NCBI RefSeq assembly: GCF_004137085.1
Contig: NZ_QYBC01000001.1
Span: forward strand, 372,001-436,000
Length of the DNA stretch: 64,000 nucleotides
From: Lichenibacterium ramalinae
GTDB taxonomy: Bacteria; Pseudomonadota; Alphaproteobacteria; Rhizobiales; Beijerinckiaceae
Reading direction: 5' to 3'
Under the pieces are notes generated by a model. That model was not told the DNA's origin, made no database searches, and worked only from the letters and a program-made list of their open reading frames with translations. Position numbers and translations under genes: made by a program. Numbering within the stretch: position 1 is the stretch's first letter; every line of letters begins with the position of its first letter. Below, piece by piece: positions 45,312 to 54,303 of the stretch.

Positions 45312-46330
45312 TGCGGATCCTGGTCGCCACGGATGCCTGGCATCCGCAGGTCAACGGCGTCGTCAGGTCCATCGAGGCGTTGCGGCGCGAGGCGGAGGGC
45401 CTCGGCGCCGAGGTGGTGACGGCCACGCCCGAGGGCTGGCCCAGCATGGCCCTGCCGACCTATCCCGACATCCGGCTGGCGCTCGTCACGGCGTCGCGCC
45501 TCGGGCCGCGCATCGAGGCCGAGCGTCCCGACCACGTGCATATCGCGACCGAAGGGCCGGTGGGCCTCGCGGCGCGGCGCCACTGCCTGCGGGCCGGCCG
45601 CATCTTCACGACGAGCTACCACACGCATTTCCCCGACTACGTCGCGGCACGCGCGCCGGTGCCGCGGGCCTGGTCCTATGCCTGGCTGCGGCGGTTCCAC
45701 AATGCCGGCCGCGGCGTCATGGTGTCGACCGCGACCGTGGCGGACGACCTGCACCGCCGCGGCTTCTCGCGCGTGATGCGCTGGTCGCGCGGCGTCGACC
45801 ACAGGCTGTTCCGCCCGCGCGACGCTTCCGTGCTCGACCTGCCCCGCCCCATCTTCCTGTCGGTGGGCCGGGTCGCCGTCGAGAAGAACGTCGAAGCCTT
45901 CCTGGCGCTCGACCTGCCCGGCACCAAGGTGGTGGTGGGGGACGGGCCGGCGCGCGCCGACCTCGAGGCCCGCTACCCCGAGGTGCGCTTCCTCGGCACC
46001 CGCACCGGCGAGGCCCTGGCCGCCACCTATGCCAGCGCCGACGTCTTCGTCTTCCCGAGCCGCACCGACACGTTCGGCATCGTCATGCTGGAAGCCCTGG
46101 CGAGCGGCCTGCCGGTCGCCGCCTACCCGGTGCCGGGCCCGCGGGACGTCATCGGCGACGGCGGCGCGGGCGTGCTGGACGAGGACCTCGGCACGGCCTG
46201 CCGGGCGGCCCTGGCGATCCCGCGGGCGCGGGCGCGGGACTTCTCCCTCGGCTACACCTGGTCGGCCAGCGCGCGCCAGTTCCTCGGCAACGTCACGCGG
46301 GTGCGGGCCGCAGGCGCCGCCGCGTCGTGA
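45311..46330 (+). CDS. Glycosyltransferase family 4 (mannosyl/glucosyl type)
   Basis: A 339-residue GT4 enzyme. 'MRILVATDAWHPQVNGVVRS' is the characteristic start of the MgtA/DgdA-like lipid glycosyltransferases, 'TTSYHTHFPDYVAARAPVP' lies in the acceptor half, and 'ADVFVFPSRTDTFGIVMLEA' is the E-x7-E donor site. 'LSVGRVAVEKNVEAFL' is the hinge strand. It is the second gene in a unit with the phosphoesterase, so a membrane lipid acceptor is a reasonable guess. Ends overlapping the SMR exporter gene. Confidence 0.9.
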   Translation: MRILVATDAWHPQVNGVVRSIEALRREAEGLGAEVVTATPEGWPSMALPTYPDIRLALVTASRLGPRIEAERPDHVHIATEGPVGLAARRHCLRAGRIFTTSYHTHFPDYVAARAPVPRAWSYAWLRRFHNAGRGVMVSTATVADDLHRRGFSRVMRWSRGVDHRLFRPRDASVLDLPRPIFLSVGRVAVEKNVEAFLALDLPGTKVVVGDGPARADLEARYPEVRFLGTRTGEALAATYASADVFVFPSRTDTFGIVMLEALASGLPVAAYPVPGPRDVIGDGGAGVLDEDLGTACRAALAIPRARARDFSLGYTWSASARQFLGNVTRVRAAGAAAS

Positions 46331-46662
46331 TGGGCCCGGCGGGGGCCTGGGCGACGCTCGCCGTGGCGGGGCTGCTCGAAGTCGTGTGGTCCTACGCGAT
46401 GAAGCGGTCGGACGGCTTCACGCGGTTCTGGCCGGCGGTCGTCACCGTGGTGGCGGCCGCGGCGAGCTTCCTGCTGCTCGCCGCCGCGCTGCGCAGCCTG
46501 CCGCTCGGCACCGCCTATGCGGCCTGGACCGGCATCGGCGCGCTCGGCGCCTTCGCGCTCGGCATCCTGGTGCTGGGAGAGCCCGCGACGGCCTTGCGCA
46601 TCGGCAGCGCCCTCCTCATCCTCGCCGGCATCGTCGGGTTGAAGGCGGCCTCCGGAGAGTGA
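46327..46662 (+). CDS. sugE: SMR exporter, Gdx/SugE type
   Basis: A 111-residue four-helix small multidrug resistance protein. The pattern 'GLLEVVWSYAMKRSDGFTRF' (membrane Glu), 'LRSLPLGTAYAAWTGIGALG' and 'GIVGLKAAS' matches the SugE/Gdx branch, whose characterised members export guanidinium. GTG 46327 overlaps the glycosyltransferase stop (GTGA); ATG 46330 is an equal choice. SMR proteins act as dimers, and Gdx members act as dual-topology homodimers. No guanidine riboswitch can be upstream because it sits inside an operon. Its place behind lipid-sugar genes is unexpected. Confidence 0.88.
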   Translation: MMGPAGAWATLAVAGLLEVVWSYAMKRSDGFTRFWPAVVTVVAAAASFLLLAAALRSLPLGTAYAAWTGIGALGAFALGILVLGEPATALRIGSALLILAGIVGLKAASGE

Positions 46663-46784
46663 GCTTGCGCTCAGGGGACGGCAAGCAACCCTGCGACGAA
46701 GCCCGTCGCGGCGGCCTTGCGGGGCCCGGCCCGCCATCACCATATCGAGGCTTGCGGGGAGTCCGCCCCGTTCGCGAGCCCACC

Positions 46785-47705
46785 ATGCCGACCCCGTCAC
46801 CCGTTCTCCGCCGCACCCTCCACGCCCTCGCCGTCGCGCTGGCGCTGACGAGCCTCGTGCCGCTCGGCACGACGGCGGCCGACGCCAGGGCGGGCGGCGG
46901 CGGGTCCTTCGGTTCGCGGGGCGCCCGCACCTTCTCGGCGCCGGGCTTCACCCGGACGGCGCCGGGCGGTGCCGCCCCGATTCAGCGCAGCGAGACCCCG
47001 CTGCCGGGCTACGGCGGCGCGCCCGCCGGCGCCGCCCCGTCGCGCGGTTTCGGCTTCGGCTCGGGCCTGGCGGCGGGCCTGCTCGGCGCCGGCCTCTTCG
47101 GGATGCTGGGCGGCGGCAACGGCTTCGGGCTGCTGCCGCTGCTGTTGATCGGCGGCCTCGCCTTCTTCCTGTTCCGGGCCTTCCGCAACCGCATGCCGGG
47201 CCTCGCCGGCGGGCCGGCCTTCGGCAGCGGCCCGACGCCCTTCGGCGCCGGCGCCGGTGGCATGGGCGGCAGGCCGGCCCAGCGGCCCAATACCGTGCCG
47301 CTGGCCGTCACGCCTCAGGACTTCGACGCCTTCGAGAGCGCGCTGGTCGACATCCAGACCGCCTACGGTCGCGAGGACCTTGCCGCCCTCGGCCGCCACG
47401 TGACGCCCGAAGTGTTCCGCAACTTCGAGCGCGACCTCGGCGAGAACCGGGCGCGGGGCGTCCACAACGACGTGGCCGACCCGCGGCTGCTGCAGGGCGA
47501 CCTCGCCGAAGCCTGGCGGGAAGGCGCGACCGATTACGCGACGGTGGCGATGCGCTTCTCGCTGCGCGACATCACGGTCGAGCGCGCCACCAACCGCATC
47601 GTCGGCGGCGACCCGTCGCGGCCGACCGAAAGCGCCGAACTCTGGACGTTCCGGCGCGACCGCGGCGGCGCCTGGCTCCTGTCGGCCATCCAGCAGACGC
47701 GCTGA
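46785..47705 (+). CDS. Exported Tim44-domain protein
   Basis: A 306-residue protein. Residues 1-~36 are a signal peptide ('LHALAVALALTSLVPLGTTA'). A Gly-rich stretch ('GGGGSFGSRGARTFSAPG') and a membrane helix ('GLLPLLLIGGLAFFLFRAF') precede a Tim44-like domain (~175-306, 'VTPQDFDAFESALVDIQTAYG', 'SLRDITVERATNRIVGGDP'). Proteins of this plan are inner-membrane anchored and common in alphaproteobacteria, with no settled role. A shortened, damaged copy of this gene lies at 49149-49664, on the other side of a leftward glycosyltransferase gene. Confidence 0.88.
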   Translation: MPTPSPVLRRTLHALAVALALTSLVPLGTTAADARAGGGGSFGSRGARTFSAPGFTRTAPGGAAPIQRSETPLPGYGGAPAGAAPSRGFGFGSGLAAGLLGAGLFGMLGGGNGFGLLPLLLIGGLAFFLFRAFRNRMPGLAGGPAFGSGPTPFGAGAGGMGGRPAQRPNTVPLAVTPQDFDAFESALVDIQTAYGREDLAALGRHVTPEVFRNFERDLGENRARGVHNDVADPRLLQGDLAEAWREGATDYATVAMRFSLRDITVERATNRIVGGDPSRPTESAELWTFRRDRGGAWLLSAIQQTR

Positions 47706-47788
47706 CCCGGGGGCGCAAGATCCTCGGCGACACGGGGATGGCCGGTGGGTGCGTTTGAACCCGAACGCAAGCCGATGGGACGCGAGGC

Positions 47789-49021
47789 CTAGCGGGGACG
47801 ATCGTCTGACGCGACCGTGCCGAGGGCGCGGTCGAGCAGGCGACGCATGAGGGACGGGCGTGACGTCTCCACGCCGATCCCTGCGCGTGCCAGCACATCC
47901 CCGACGAAGACGAGGAACGCGTCCCCGTCCAGCCGATGGCGCAGGCCCCGCTCGGGATGTCGCGGGTCGAGGGGCACGGCGGGGCAGAACCAAGTCGCGC
48001 TGTGCAGCCCGTTGACCACGCACAGGTGCTGAACCCAGTGGTTTTCCATGCCTTCCGGCTGGATCTCGACCACGGCCGCCGCGGGGCGGCAGTAGAGCGC
48101 ATTGGCGAGAGCGGCGCCGGCGCTGCCCACCACGGCCCGGGCGCCGTGGAACAGGGCGATCTGCTCGTCGATGCCCATGGCGCTCGGGTCCACGACCGCG
48201 AAGCCCATCTCGGCGAGACGCCGGCACAGCGCGGCCTCGCCGGCCATCACCCTGGCATTGGCCTTCCCCCGGCTGATGTAGATGAGGCGCGGACCGACGG
48301 CCGAAGCGGCCGCCGCACGCGCGAGTTGCGCGTCCCGCACCCGGCCGTAGACGGCGTTCGGCGTATGCAGGAAGTGGTGCATGCAGCTCGTGTAGACGAT
48401 CTCGTCGACCCGGACGACCTCGGCGGCGGTCTCGGCGAAGCCCACGCCGAGCAGTTCCAGGTGCCGGCGCTGCCAGGGCTTCAGCGGCGGCCCGAGCAGC
48501 GGGAAACGTGCGAGAGCGCCGGCGTCCCGAAGCGAGGCCGCTCCGGTCACGCCGTCGAGCAAGAAGTGGCCGTAGTTGGCCATGGCGCCGAACGGCAGGG
48601 CCGCAGCGGCGCGGGGAAGCCGCTCGGCACCCGCCGGGACGTGCAACGACAGGCCGTCCGAGGTCGGGGACACGCCCGGCAGAGCCGATAGGTCCGGGGA
48701 CGCATAGGCGGCCTCCTCCATGGTCAGCCGCATGACCTCGCCCGCCGCCGTGACGACGACTCCCCATCGGGGGAAGAAGACGGCGTCACGGACCTTGAAC
48801 AGGTGCTGCGCTCGAATCGTGATGGCTGCGTCGGACCACCAGGAGGGTGCCGGCATCTGCCCGGCATGGTGGCTGGAGGCGAGGGGAAACAGCTCCGCGA
48901 TGCTTCCCTGACGGTGGGGCGCGATTTCCATGAAGCAGGAGAACGGGGTAGCCGCGAGTTCGTCGAGGTCGCTGACTTGCGTCAGCACCGAAACCTCGTC
49001 GATGCGGAGTTCGAGGCGCAT
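47789..49021 (-). CDS. Glycosyltransferase family 61 protein
   Basis: A 410-residue GT61 (DUF563) enzyme. Marks are 'FGAMANYGHFLLDGVTG' (residues ~165-181), 'PRLIYISRGKANARV' and 'FHGARAVVGSAGAALANALY' (~310-329), the nucleotide-sugar region. GT61 members move xylose or GlcNAc in plants and act in surface polysaccharide synthesis in bacteria. Its third codon positions look less GC-rich than its neighbours by eye, which fits acquisition by transfer. It stands alone on the minus strand between an intact Tim44 gene and its eroded copy. ATG 49021 is the first start before the compact fold; a longer frame to 49336 runs antisense into the copy. Confidence 0.87.
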   Translation of the reverse strand: MRLELRIDEVSVLTQVSDLDELAATPFSCFMEIAPHRQGSIAELFPLASSHHAGQMPAPSWWSDAAITIRAQHLFKVRDAVFFPRWGVVVTAAGEVMRLTMEEAAYASPDLSALPGVSPTSDGLSLHVPAGAERLPRAAAALPFGAMANYGHFLLDGVTGAASLRDAGALARFPLLGPPLKPWQRRHLELLGVGFAETAAEVVRVDEIVYTSCMHHFLHTPNAVYGRVRDAQLARAAAASAVGPRLIYISRGKANARVMAGEAALCRRLAEMGFAVVDPSAMGIDEQIALFHGARAVVGSAGAALANALYCRPAAAVVEIQPEGMENHWVQHLCVVNGLHSATWFCPAVPLDPRHPERGLRHRLDGDAFLVFVGDVLARAGIGVETSRPSLMRRLLDRALGTVASDDRPR

Positions 49022-49148
49022 ATCGGATTGCACTCCACGGATCAGCACGACCGTGGTGAGCCTAGCTGGTTGCGCTGGGGTTTCAAAGGATATGCAACCA
49101 AGACGGGAGCCGAATGGCAGCAAAGGCTTGCGACCAGGGCCTCTACCG

Positions 49149-49664
49149 ATGACGGATCCGACGGACGATCCCGTTGCCGCATCGCAATCGCGCATTGTCC
49201 GGGGCGTCCGCCCGCCCCGATCCAACGCGGCGGGACCCCGCTGCCGGGCTACGCCGGCGCCGCCCCCGCCACGCGGTTTCGGCTTCGGCTCGGGCCTGCT
49301 CGGCGCCGGCCTCCTCGGGATGCTGGGCGGCGGCAACGGCTTCGCGCTGCTGCCGCTGCTGTCGATCGGCGGCCTCGCCTTCTTCCTGTTCCGGGCCTAC
49401 CGGAACCGCATGCCGGGCCTCGCTGGCGGGCCGGGCCCAACGCCCTTCGGCGCCTTCGAGAGCGCGCTGGCCGCCCTCGGTCGCCACGCCAGGCCCGAGG
49501 TGTTCCGCAACTTCGAGCGCGACCTCGGCGAGAACCGGGCGCCCGCCGTCCACGACGACGTGGCCGACCCGCGGCTGCTGCGGGGCGACCTCGCCGAACT
49601 CTGGACATTCCGGCGCGACCGGGGCGGCGCCTGGCTCCCGTCGGCCATCCAGCAGACGCGCTGA
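49149..49664 (+). pseudogene. Eroded duplicate of Tim44-domain gene
   Basis: A shortened copy of the gene at 46785-47705. The similarity begins near 49219 ('IQRGGTPLPGY', in another frame), shifts frame, and continues in frame as 'RGFGFGSGLLGAGLLGMLGG', 'NRMPGLAGGPGPTPFG', 'EVFRNFERDLGENRA' and 'WTFRRDRGGAWLPSAIQQTR', then stops at the same place. The signal peptide is gone. At least four in-frame pieces are missing, including about 43 residues of the Tim44 core. Identity in the kept parts is very high. An ORF of 171 codons from ATG 49149 exists, but its first ~45 residues are unrelated. I judge it a pseudogene, though a reduced membrane protein cannot be excluded. Confidence 0.8.
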
Positions 49665-49733
49665 GCACGGCGGCCCGGCAACACATCATCGGGGCAGTGC
49701 GTTCCGACCCTACCCAATGCGGGAACGAGAGCG

Positions 49734-50165
49734 ATGCCGAGACAGGACTCCCACGATTGGATGTGGGCCGAGGCCGTGGCCATGCTGGCCCGGGCCGAGA
49801 GTGCCCAGGGCCGGGGCGAAGGCCGGGGCGAACGCCCGCAGGGCCCGGCCGCATCGCGCCGCGCCGCACGGCCCGCGGCCTGGACGCCCGCCGTCGACGT
49901 CATCGAGACAGAGGCGGCGGTGCTGATCCTGGTCTCGCTTCCCGGCGTCGCGGCCGAGGCCGTCGAAGCCTCGCTCGAGGGCGACATCGTGGTCGTGTCG
50001 GGGCGCCGCACGCTCCCACCCGAACTGCAGACCGCCGTCATCCACCGGCTCGAACTGCCGATGGGGCGCTTCGAGCGCCGCATCCCCATCCCGCCCGGCC
50101 GCTACGACGGCGTCCGCCGCGATACGCGCGACGGCTGCCTGCTGATCAGCCTGCACAAGGCGTGA
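49734..50165 (+). CDS. Small heat-shock protein Hsp20
   Basis: A 143-residue Hsp20/alpha-crystallin family holdase. The alpha-crystallin domain covers residues ~48-143: 'TPAVDVIETEAAVLILVSLP', 'GVAAEAVEASLEGDIVVVSG' and the late 'YDGVRRDTRDGCLLISL'. The C-terminal I-x-I tail of many Hsp20 proteins is not present. The N-terminal region has an Arg/Gly-rich run ('GRGEGRGERPQG'). It ends five bases before lon, so a chaperone and a protease are co-expressed. Confidence 0.9.
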   Translation: MPRQDSHDWMWAEAVAMLARAESAQGRGEGRGERPQGPAASRRAARPAAWTPAVDVIETEAAVLILVSLPGVAAEAVEASLEGDIVVVSGRRTLPPELQTAVIHRLELPMGRFERRIPIPPGRYDGVRRDTRDGCLLISLHKA

Positions 50166-50169
50166 CGAC

Positions 50170-52635
50170 ATGACCGAACCCGACATCCACCAGCCCATCC
50201 CGGCGGAGGAGCGGTCCGCCGACGCCCCCCGTCCCGCCGTCTTCGAGGTCAAGGCTTCCGAGACCGACGCCGCCGACGCCACGCCGCGCGGCGCCGCACC
50301 CGCCATGGACACGCTCATCATCCTGCCGGTCCGCGACATGGTGCTGTTTCCCGGCACCGTGTTCCCGATCGCCCTCGGCCGCAGCGTGTCCATCGCGGCC
50401 GCCCAGCAGGCCGTGCGCGAGGAGAAGCAGATCGGCGTCCTGATGCAGCGGGATGCCGGCAAGCAGGAGCCGGCGGCCGGCGACTTCCACTCCTTCGGCA
50501 CGGTCGCCAACGTGCTGCGCTACATCTCGACGCCCGACGGCCAGCACCACGTCGTGGTCCAGGGCGAGTCGCGCTTCCAGGTGGAGGAGTTCCTGCACGA
50601 GCAGCCCTTCTTCCGGGCGCGGGTGCGGCTCGTCGTCGAGCCGGAGCAGCGCTCGCCCGACATCGAGGCCCGTTTCATCAACCTGAAACGCATGGCGCTC
50701 GAAGCCCTGCAACTGCTGCCGCAGGTGCCCTCCGACCTCGTCGGGGCCGTGCAGGGCGCGACCTCGCCGTCCGCCCTGACCGACCTCATCGCCGCCTATC
50801 TCGACTTCGAACCCGACAAGAAGCAGGAGCTGATCGAGACGATCGACCCCGTCGCCCGCGTCGACAAGGTGACGGCCACCCTGGCCCACCGCATCGAGGT
50901 GCTGCGCCTCACCGCCGAGATCGGCCGCCAGACCAAGGCGACCTTCGACGAGCGCCAGAAGGAGGCCGTGCTGCGCGAGCAGATGGCGGCCATCCAGAAG
51001 CAGCTCGGCGAAGGCGACGCCGGCCGCGCCCAGGAAGTGCTCGACCTCGGCGCCGCCATCGACAAGGCCGGCATGCCGCCCGAGGCCGAGGCCGCGGCCC
51101 GCAAGGAGCTGCGCCGCTACGAGCGCTCCTCCGACGCGTCCCCCGAGAGCGGCATGATCCGCAACCACCTCGACTGGATGGTGGAGCTGCCCTGGTCCCT
51201 GGCCGACGCGGCGCCGATCGACATCGCGGAAGCGCGCCGCGTCCTCGACGCCGACCATTTCGGCCTGAAGAAGATCAAGGACCGGATCGTCGAATATCTC
51301 GCGGTGCGCAAGCTCGCCCCGAACGGCAAGGCGCCGATCCTGTGCTTCGCCGGGCCGCCCGGCGTCGGCAAGACGTCGCTCGGCCAGTCGATCGCCCGCG
51401 CCATGGGCCGCCCGTTCGTGCGCGTCAGCCTCGGTGGCGTCCACGACGAGGCCGAGATCCGCGGCCACCGCTCGACCTATATCGGGGCGCTGCCGGGCAA
51501 CATCGTCCAGGGCCTGCGCAAGGCGGGCGCGCGCAACTGCGTGATGATGCTCGACGAGATCGACAAGATGGGCCGCGGCGTCCAGGGCGACCCGTCGGCC
51601 GCCATGCTGGAGGTGCTCGACCCCGAGCAGAACGGAAGCTTCCGGGACAATTACATCGGCACGCCCTTCGACCTGTCGCGCGTGGTCTTCATCGCCACCG
51701 CCAACATGCTCGACACCATCCCGGGCCCGTTGCGCGACCGCATGGAGATCATCCAGCTCGCCGGCTACACCCGGGCCGAAAAGCTGGAGATCGCCAAGCG
51801 CTACCTGCTGGCACGCCAGACCGAGGCCAACGGCCTGAAGCCCGGCCAGGTCACGCTTTCGGACGACACGCTGCGGGCCATCGTCGGGGGCTACACGCGC
51901 GAAGCCGGCGTGCGCAACCTCGAGCGCGAGATCGGCGCGGTGCTGCGCCACGCCGCGGTACGGATCGCCGAGGGCGCCGACACCGAGGTGCGGGTGACGC
52001 CGGGCGACCTGCCGCCGATCCTCGGCGCCGTCCGGTTCGAGAGCGAGGTGGGTCTGCGGACCGGCGTGCCGGGCGTCGCCACCGGCCTCGCCTGGACGCC
52101 GGTGGGCGGCGAGATCCTGTTCATCGAGGCGACGCGCTCGCAGGGCCGCGGCGGGCTGATGCTGACGGGCCAGCTCGGCGACGTCATGAAGGAATCGGCG
52201 CAGATCGCGCTGAGCCTCGTGCGCAACCGCGCGGCCGCCCTCGGCATCGACCCCAAGGCGCTGGAGGGGGCGGACATCCACGTCCACGTCCCGGCCGGGG
52301 CGACCCCGAAGGACGGGCCCTCGGCGGGCGTCGCCATGACGATGGCGCTCGTGTCGCTCCTGAGCGGCCGTCCCGTGCGGCACGACACCGCCATGACGGG
52401 GGAAGTCTCACTGCGGGGCCTCGTGATGCCGGTCGGCGGCATCAAGGAGAAGGTGCTGGCCGCCGCCGCCGCCGGCATCACCCGCGTCATGCTGCCGGCC
52501 CGCAACCGCCGCGACCATGACGACATCCCCGAAGACGTGCGCAACGCGCTGGAGTTCGTCTGGCTGGAGCGCGTCGACGAGGCCGTGGCGGCCGGGCTGG
52601 AACCGGCAACGGCGGAGGCCGACCAGGCGGCGTGA
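50170..52635 (+). CDS. lon: ATP-dependent protease Lon
   Basis: An 821-residue Lon protease that unfolds and degrades damaged and regulatory proteins in the cytoplasm. The N-terminal substrate domain spans ~48-250 ('LIILPVRDMVLFPGTVFPIA'). The AAA module has Walker A 'GPPGVGKTSLG', Walker B 'VMMLDEIDKMG' and sensor residues. The protease domain carries the Ser-Lys dyad in 'PKDGPSAGVAMTMALVS' and 'GGIKEKVLAAAAAG'. The ~45 N-terminal residues before the domain are an untypical acidic stretch. Directly behind an hsp20 gene (4 bases). Some alphaproteobacteria have two Lon copies, so this may be the one paired with Hsp20. Confidence 0.95.
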   Translation: MTEPDIHQPIPAEERSADAPRPAVFEVKASETDAADATPRGAAPAMDTLIILPVRDMVLFPGTVFPIALGRSVSIAAAQQAVREEKQIGVLMQRDAGKQEPAAGDFHSFGTVANVLRYISTPDGQHHVVVQGESRFQVEEFLHEQPFFRARVRLVVEPEQRSPDIEARFINLKRMALEALQLLPQVPSDLVGAVQGATSPSALTDLIAAYLDFEPDKKQELIETIDPVARVDKVTATLAHRIEVLRLTAEIGRQTKATFDERQKEAVLREQMAAIQKQLGEGDAGRAQEVLDLGAAIDKAGMPPEAEAAARKELRRYERSSDASPESGMIRNHLDWMVELPWSLADAAPIDIAEARRVLDADHFGLKKIKDRIVEYLAVRKLAPNGKAPILCFAGPPGVGKTSLGQSIARAMGRPFVRVSLGGVHDEAEIRGHRSTYIGALPGNIVQGLRKAGARNCVMMLDEIDKMGRGVQGDPSAAMLEVLDPEQNGSFRDNYIGTPFDLSRVVFIATANMLDTIPGPLRDRMEIIQLAGYTRAEKLEIAKRYLLARQTEANGLKPGQVTLSDDTLRAIVGGYTREAGVRNLEREIGAVLRHAAVRIAEGADTEVRVTPGDLPPILGAVRFESEVGLRTGVPGVATGLAWTPVGGEILFIEATRSQGRGGLMLTGQLGDVMKESAQIALSLVRNRAAALGIDPKALEGADIHVHVPAGATPKDGPSAGVAMTMALVSLLSGRPVRHDTAMTGEVSLRGLVMPVGGIKEKVLAAAAAGITRVMLPARNRRDHDDIPEDVRNALEFVWLERVDEAVAAGLEPATAEADQAA

Positions 52636-52660
52636 GCCGCGCGGGGCGGCTCCGCGGCTC
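52634..52660. terminator. Possible lon terminator hairpin
   Basis: An 8-base perfect stem GAGCCGCG/CGCGGCTC with an 11-base loop, starting inside the lon stop codon. No U-run follows, so it would act only weakly or with Rho. The position after the last gene of the unit supports a terminator or mRNA-end role. Confidence 0.4.
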
Positions 52661-52950
52661 GCCTGCGGCGCCCGTGGGAGCCCAACCCGCCCCTGGAGCA
52701 TGCACCCTGGTCCCCGGGTCGTCGACCGCGTTCGACGACGAGACCGGCCGCTGTCCAGCGGCGCCTCGGGCTCGATGACGGTCGCTCCTGGGCAGCATCG
52801 GCCGTCCCGGTGTCGCCCTGGCGACGGCAAGGCGATGGGACGGCCGTGCATTCGGAGTGCCGGGCCGTCGCCGACCCACGTCGGAAGCAGGCGTGCCGTG
52901 TCATCCCGATGGTGCGATCCCGGGCGGCTTCGCCTATATAGGCGGCAATC
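52661..52950. other. Intergenic leader upstream of queE
   Basis: About 290 bases with no supported gene. Near the end 'cgcctatataggcgg' (52931-52945) is a small AT-centred palindrome 6 bases before the queE ATG. It may overlap the promoter or the ribosome site. I looked for a preQ1-type riboswitch and did not see one. Confidence 0.45.
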
Positions 52951-53583
52951 ATGTCATATGCCGTCAAAGAGATCTTCTACACCCTCCAGGGCGAGGGCCG
53001 GCAGGCCGGCCGCGCCGCCGTCTTCTGCCGCTTCGCCGGCTGCAACCTGTGGAGCGGCCGCGAAGCGGACCGCGCCACGGCGGCCTGCAGCTTCTGCGAC
53101 ACGGATTTCGTCGGGCTCGACGGGCCGGGCGGGGGCCGCTTCGCCTCGGCCGCGGCGCTGGCCGACGCCGTCGCGGCGGCCTGGACGGGCGCGCCGGAGA
53201 AGCGCCTCACCGTGCTGACGGGCGGCGAGCCCCTGCTCCAGGTCGACGAGGCCCTGGTGGCGGCGCTGCAGGCGCGCGGCTTCGAGGTCGCGGTCGAAAC
53301 CAACGGCACGCTCGCGCCCCCGCCCGGCCTCGATTGGATCTGCGTGAGCCCGAAAGGCGCGGCCCCGCTGACGCTCGACGCCGGCGACGAGCTGAAGCTC
53401 GTCTACCCGCAGCCCGCCGCCATGCCGGAGCGCTTCGAGGACCTGCCCTTCGCCAACTTCATCCTGCAGCCCATGGACGGGCCCGACCAGGCCGCCAACA
53501 CGGCCGCGGCCGTCCGCTACTGCATGGCGCATCCGCGCTGGCGCCTCGGGCTGCAGACCCACAAGGTCCTGGGGATCGCCTGA
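52951..53583 (+). CDS. queE: 7-carboxy-7-deazaguanine synthase QueE
   Basis: A 210-residue radical-SAM enzyme making 7-carboxy-7-deazaguanine for queuosine. '[20 protein letters not shown]' is the family start. The cluster cysteines are C27, C47 and C50 ('[11 protein letters not shown]' then 'ACSFCDTDF'), the expanded spacing seen in many QueE proteins. '[11 protein letters not shown]' and '[12 protein letters not shown]' follow the SAM fold. The stop shares one base with the queC start (TGATG). queD and queF are not in this window. Confidence 0.94.
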   Translation: MSYAVKEIFYTLQGEGRQAGRAAVFCRFAGCNLWSGREADRATAACSFCDTDFVGLDGPGGGRFASAAALADAVAAAWTGAPEKRLTVLTGGEPLLQVDEALVAALQARGFEVAVETNGTLAPPPGLDWICVSPKGAAPLTLDAGDELKLVYPQPAAMPERFEDLPFANFILQPMDGPDQAANTAAAVRYCMAHPRWRLGLQTHKVLGIA

Positions 53584-54296
53584 TGGCCGACGCAGCCGCC
53601 GACCGCGCCATCGTGCTCTTCTCGGGCGGGCAGGATTCCACCACCTGCCTGGCTTGGGCGCTCGACCGCTTCGCCAGCGTCGAGACCGTGGGGTTCGACT
53701 ACGGCCAACGCCACCGCGTCGAGCTCGACGTGCGGGCGCCGCTGCTGGCGCGGCTGGCGGCGGACTGTCCGGGCCTGGCGGGCCGCCTCGGGCCGGACCA
53801 CCTGCTCGACCTGTCCGTGCTCGGCCAGCTCAGCGACACGGCGCTGACGCGCGACGTCGCCATCAGCATGGGCGAGAACGGGCTGCCGACCAGCTTCGTG
53901 CCGGGCCGCAACCTCCTGTTCCTCACCTTCGCGGCCGCCCTGGCCTACCGGCGCGGCATCAAGCACATCGTCACGGGCGTGTGCGAGACCGACTATTCCG
54001 GCTACCCCGACTGCCGCGACGACACCATCAAGGCCATGCAGCTGGCGCTCAACCTCGGCATGGAGGCGCGTTTCGTGCTCCACACGCCGTTGATGTGGAT
54101 CGACAAGGCCGAAACCTGGCGCATGGCCGAAAGGCTCGGCGGCCCGGCGCTGGTCGACCTCGTGCGCGACGGCACCCACACCTGCTACGCGGGCGACCGC
54201 ACGCACCGGCACGCCTGGGGCTATGGCTGCGGGACCTGCCCGGCCTGCGAACTGCGCGCCAGGGGCTACCGCGAGTTCACGGCCGGGGCGGCCTGA
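53583..54296 (+). CDS. queC: 7-cyano-7-deazaguanine synthase QueC
   Basis: A 237-residue ATP-dependent enzyme converting 7-carboxy-7-deazaguanine to preQ0. The PP-loop is '[17 protein letters not shown]' (residues ~11-27), and '[13 protein letters not shown]' and '[20 protein letters not shown]' are typical. The zinc site is formed by the cysteines in '[20 protein letters not shown]' and the following 'CPAC'. Length is normal. It is convergent with the histidine kinase gene 7 bases downstream. Confidence 0.95.
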   Translation: MADAAADRAIVLFSGGQDSTTCLAWALDRFASVETVGFDYGQRHRVELDVRAPLLARLAADCPGLAGRLGPDHLLDLSVLGQLSDTALTRDVAISMGENGLPTSFVPGRNLLFLTFAAALAYRRGIKHIVTGVCETDYSGYPDCRDDTIKAMQLALNLGMEARFVLHTPLMWIDKAETWRMAERLGGPALVDLVRDGTHTCYAGDRTHRHAWGYGCGTCPACELRARGYREFTAGAA

Positions 54297-54303
54297 TCCG
54301 GGG

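Noticed and set aside
46663..46784. Guanidine riboswitch related to the SMR exporter
   Set aside because: The exporter is inside an operon and overlaps the preceding gene, and no guanidine aptamer pattern is visible around it.
52661..52950. preQ1 riboswitch before queE
   Set aside because: I looked for the short preQ1 aptamer hairpin and its A-rich tail and found neither; preQ1 control is also less common on queE/queC of this group.
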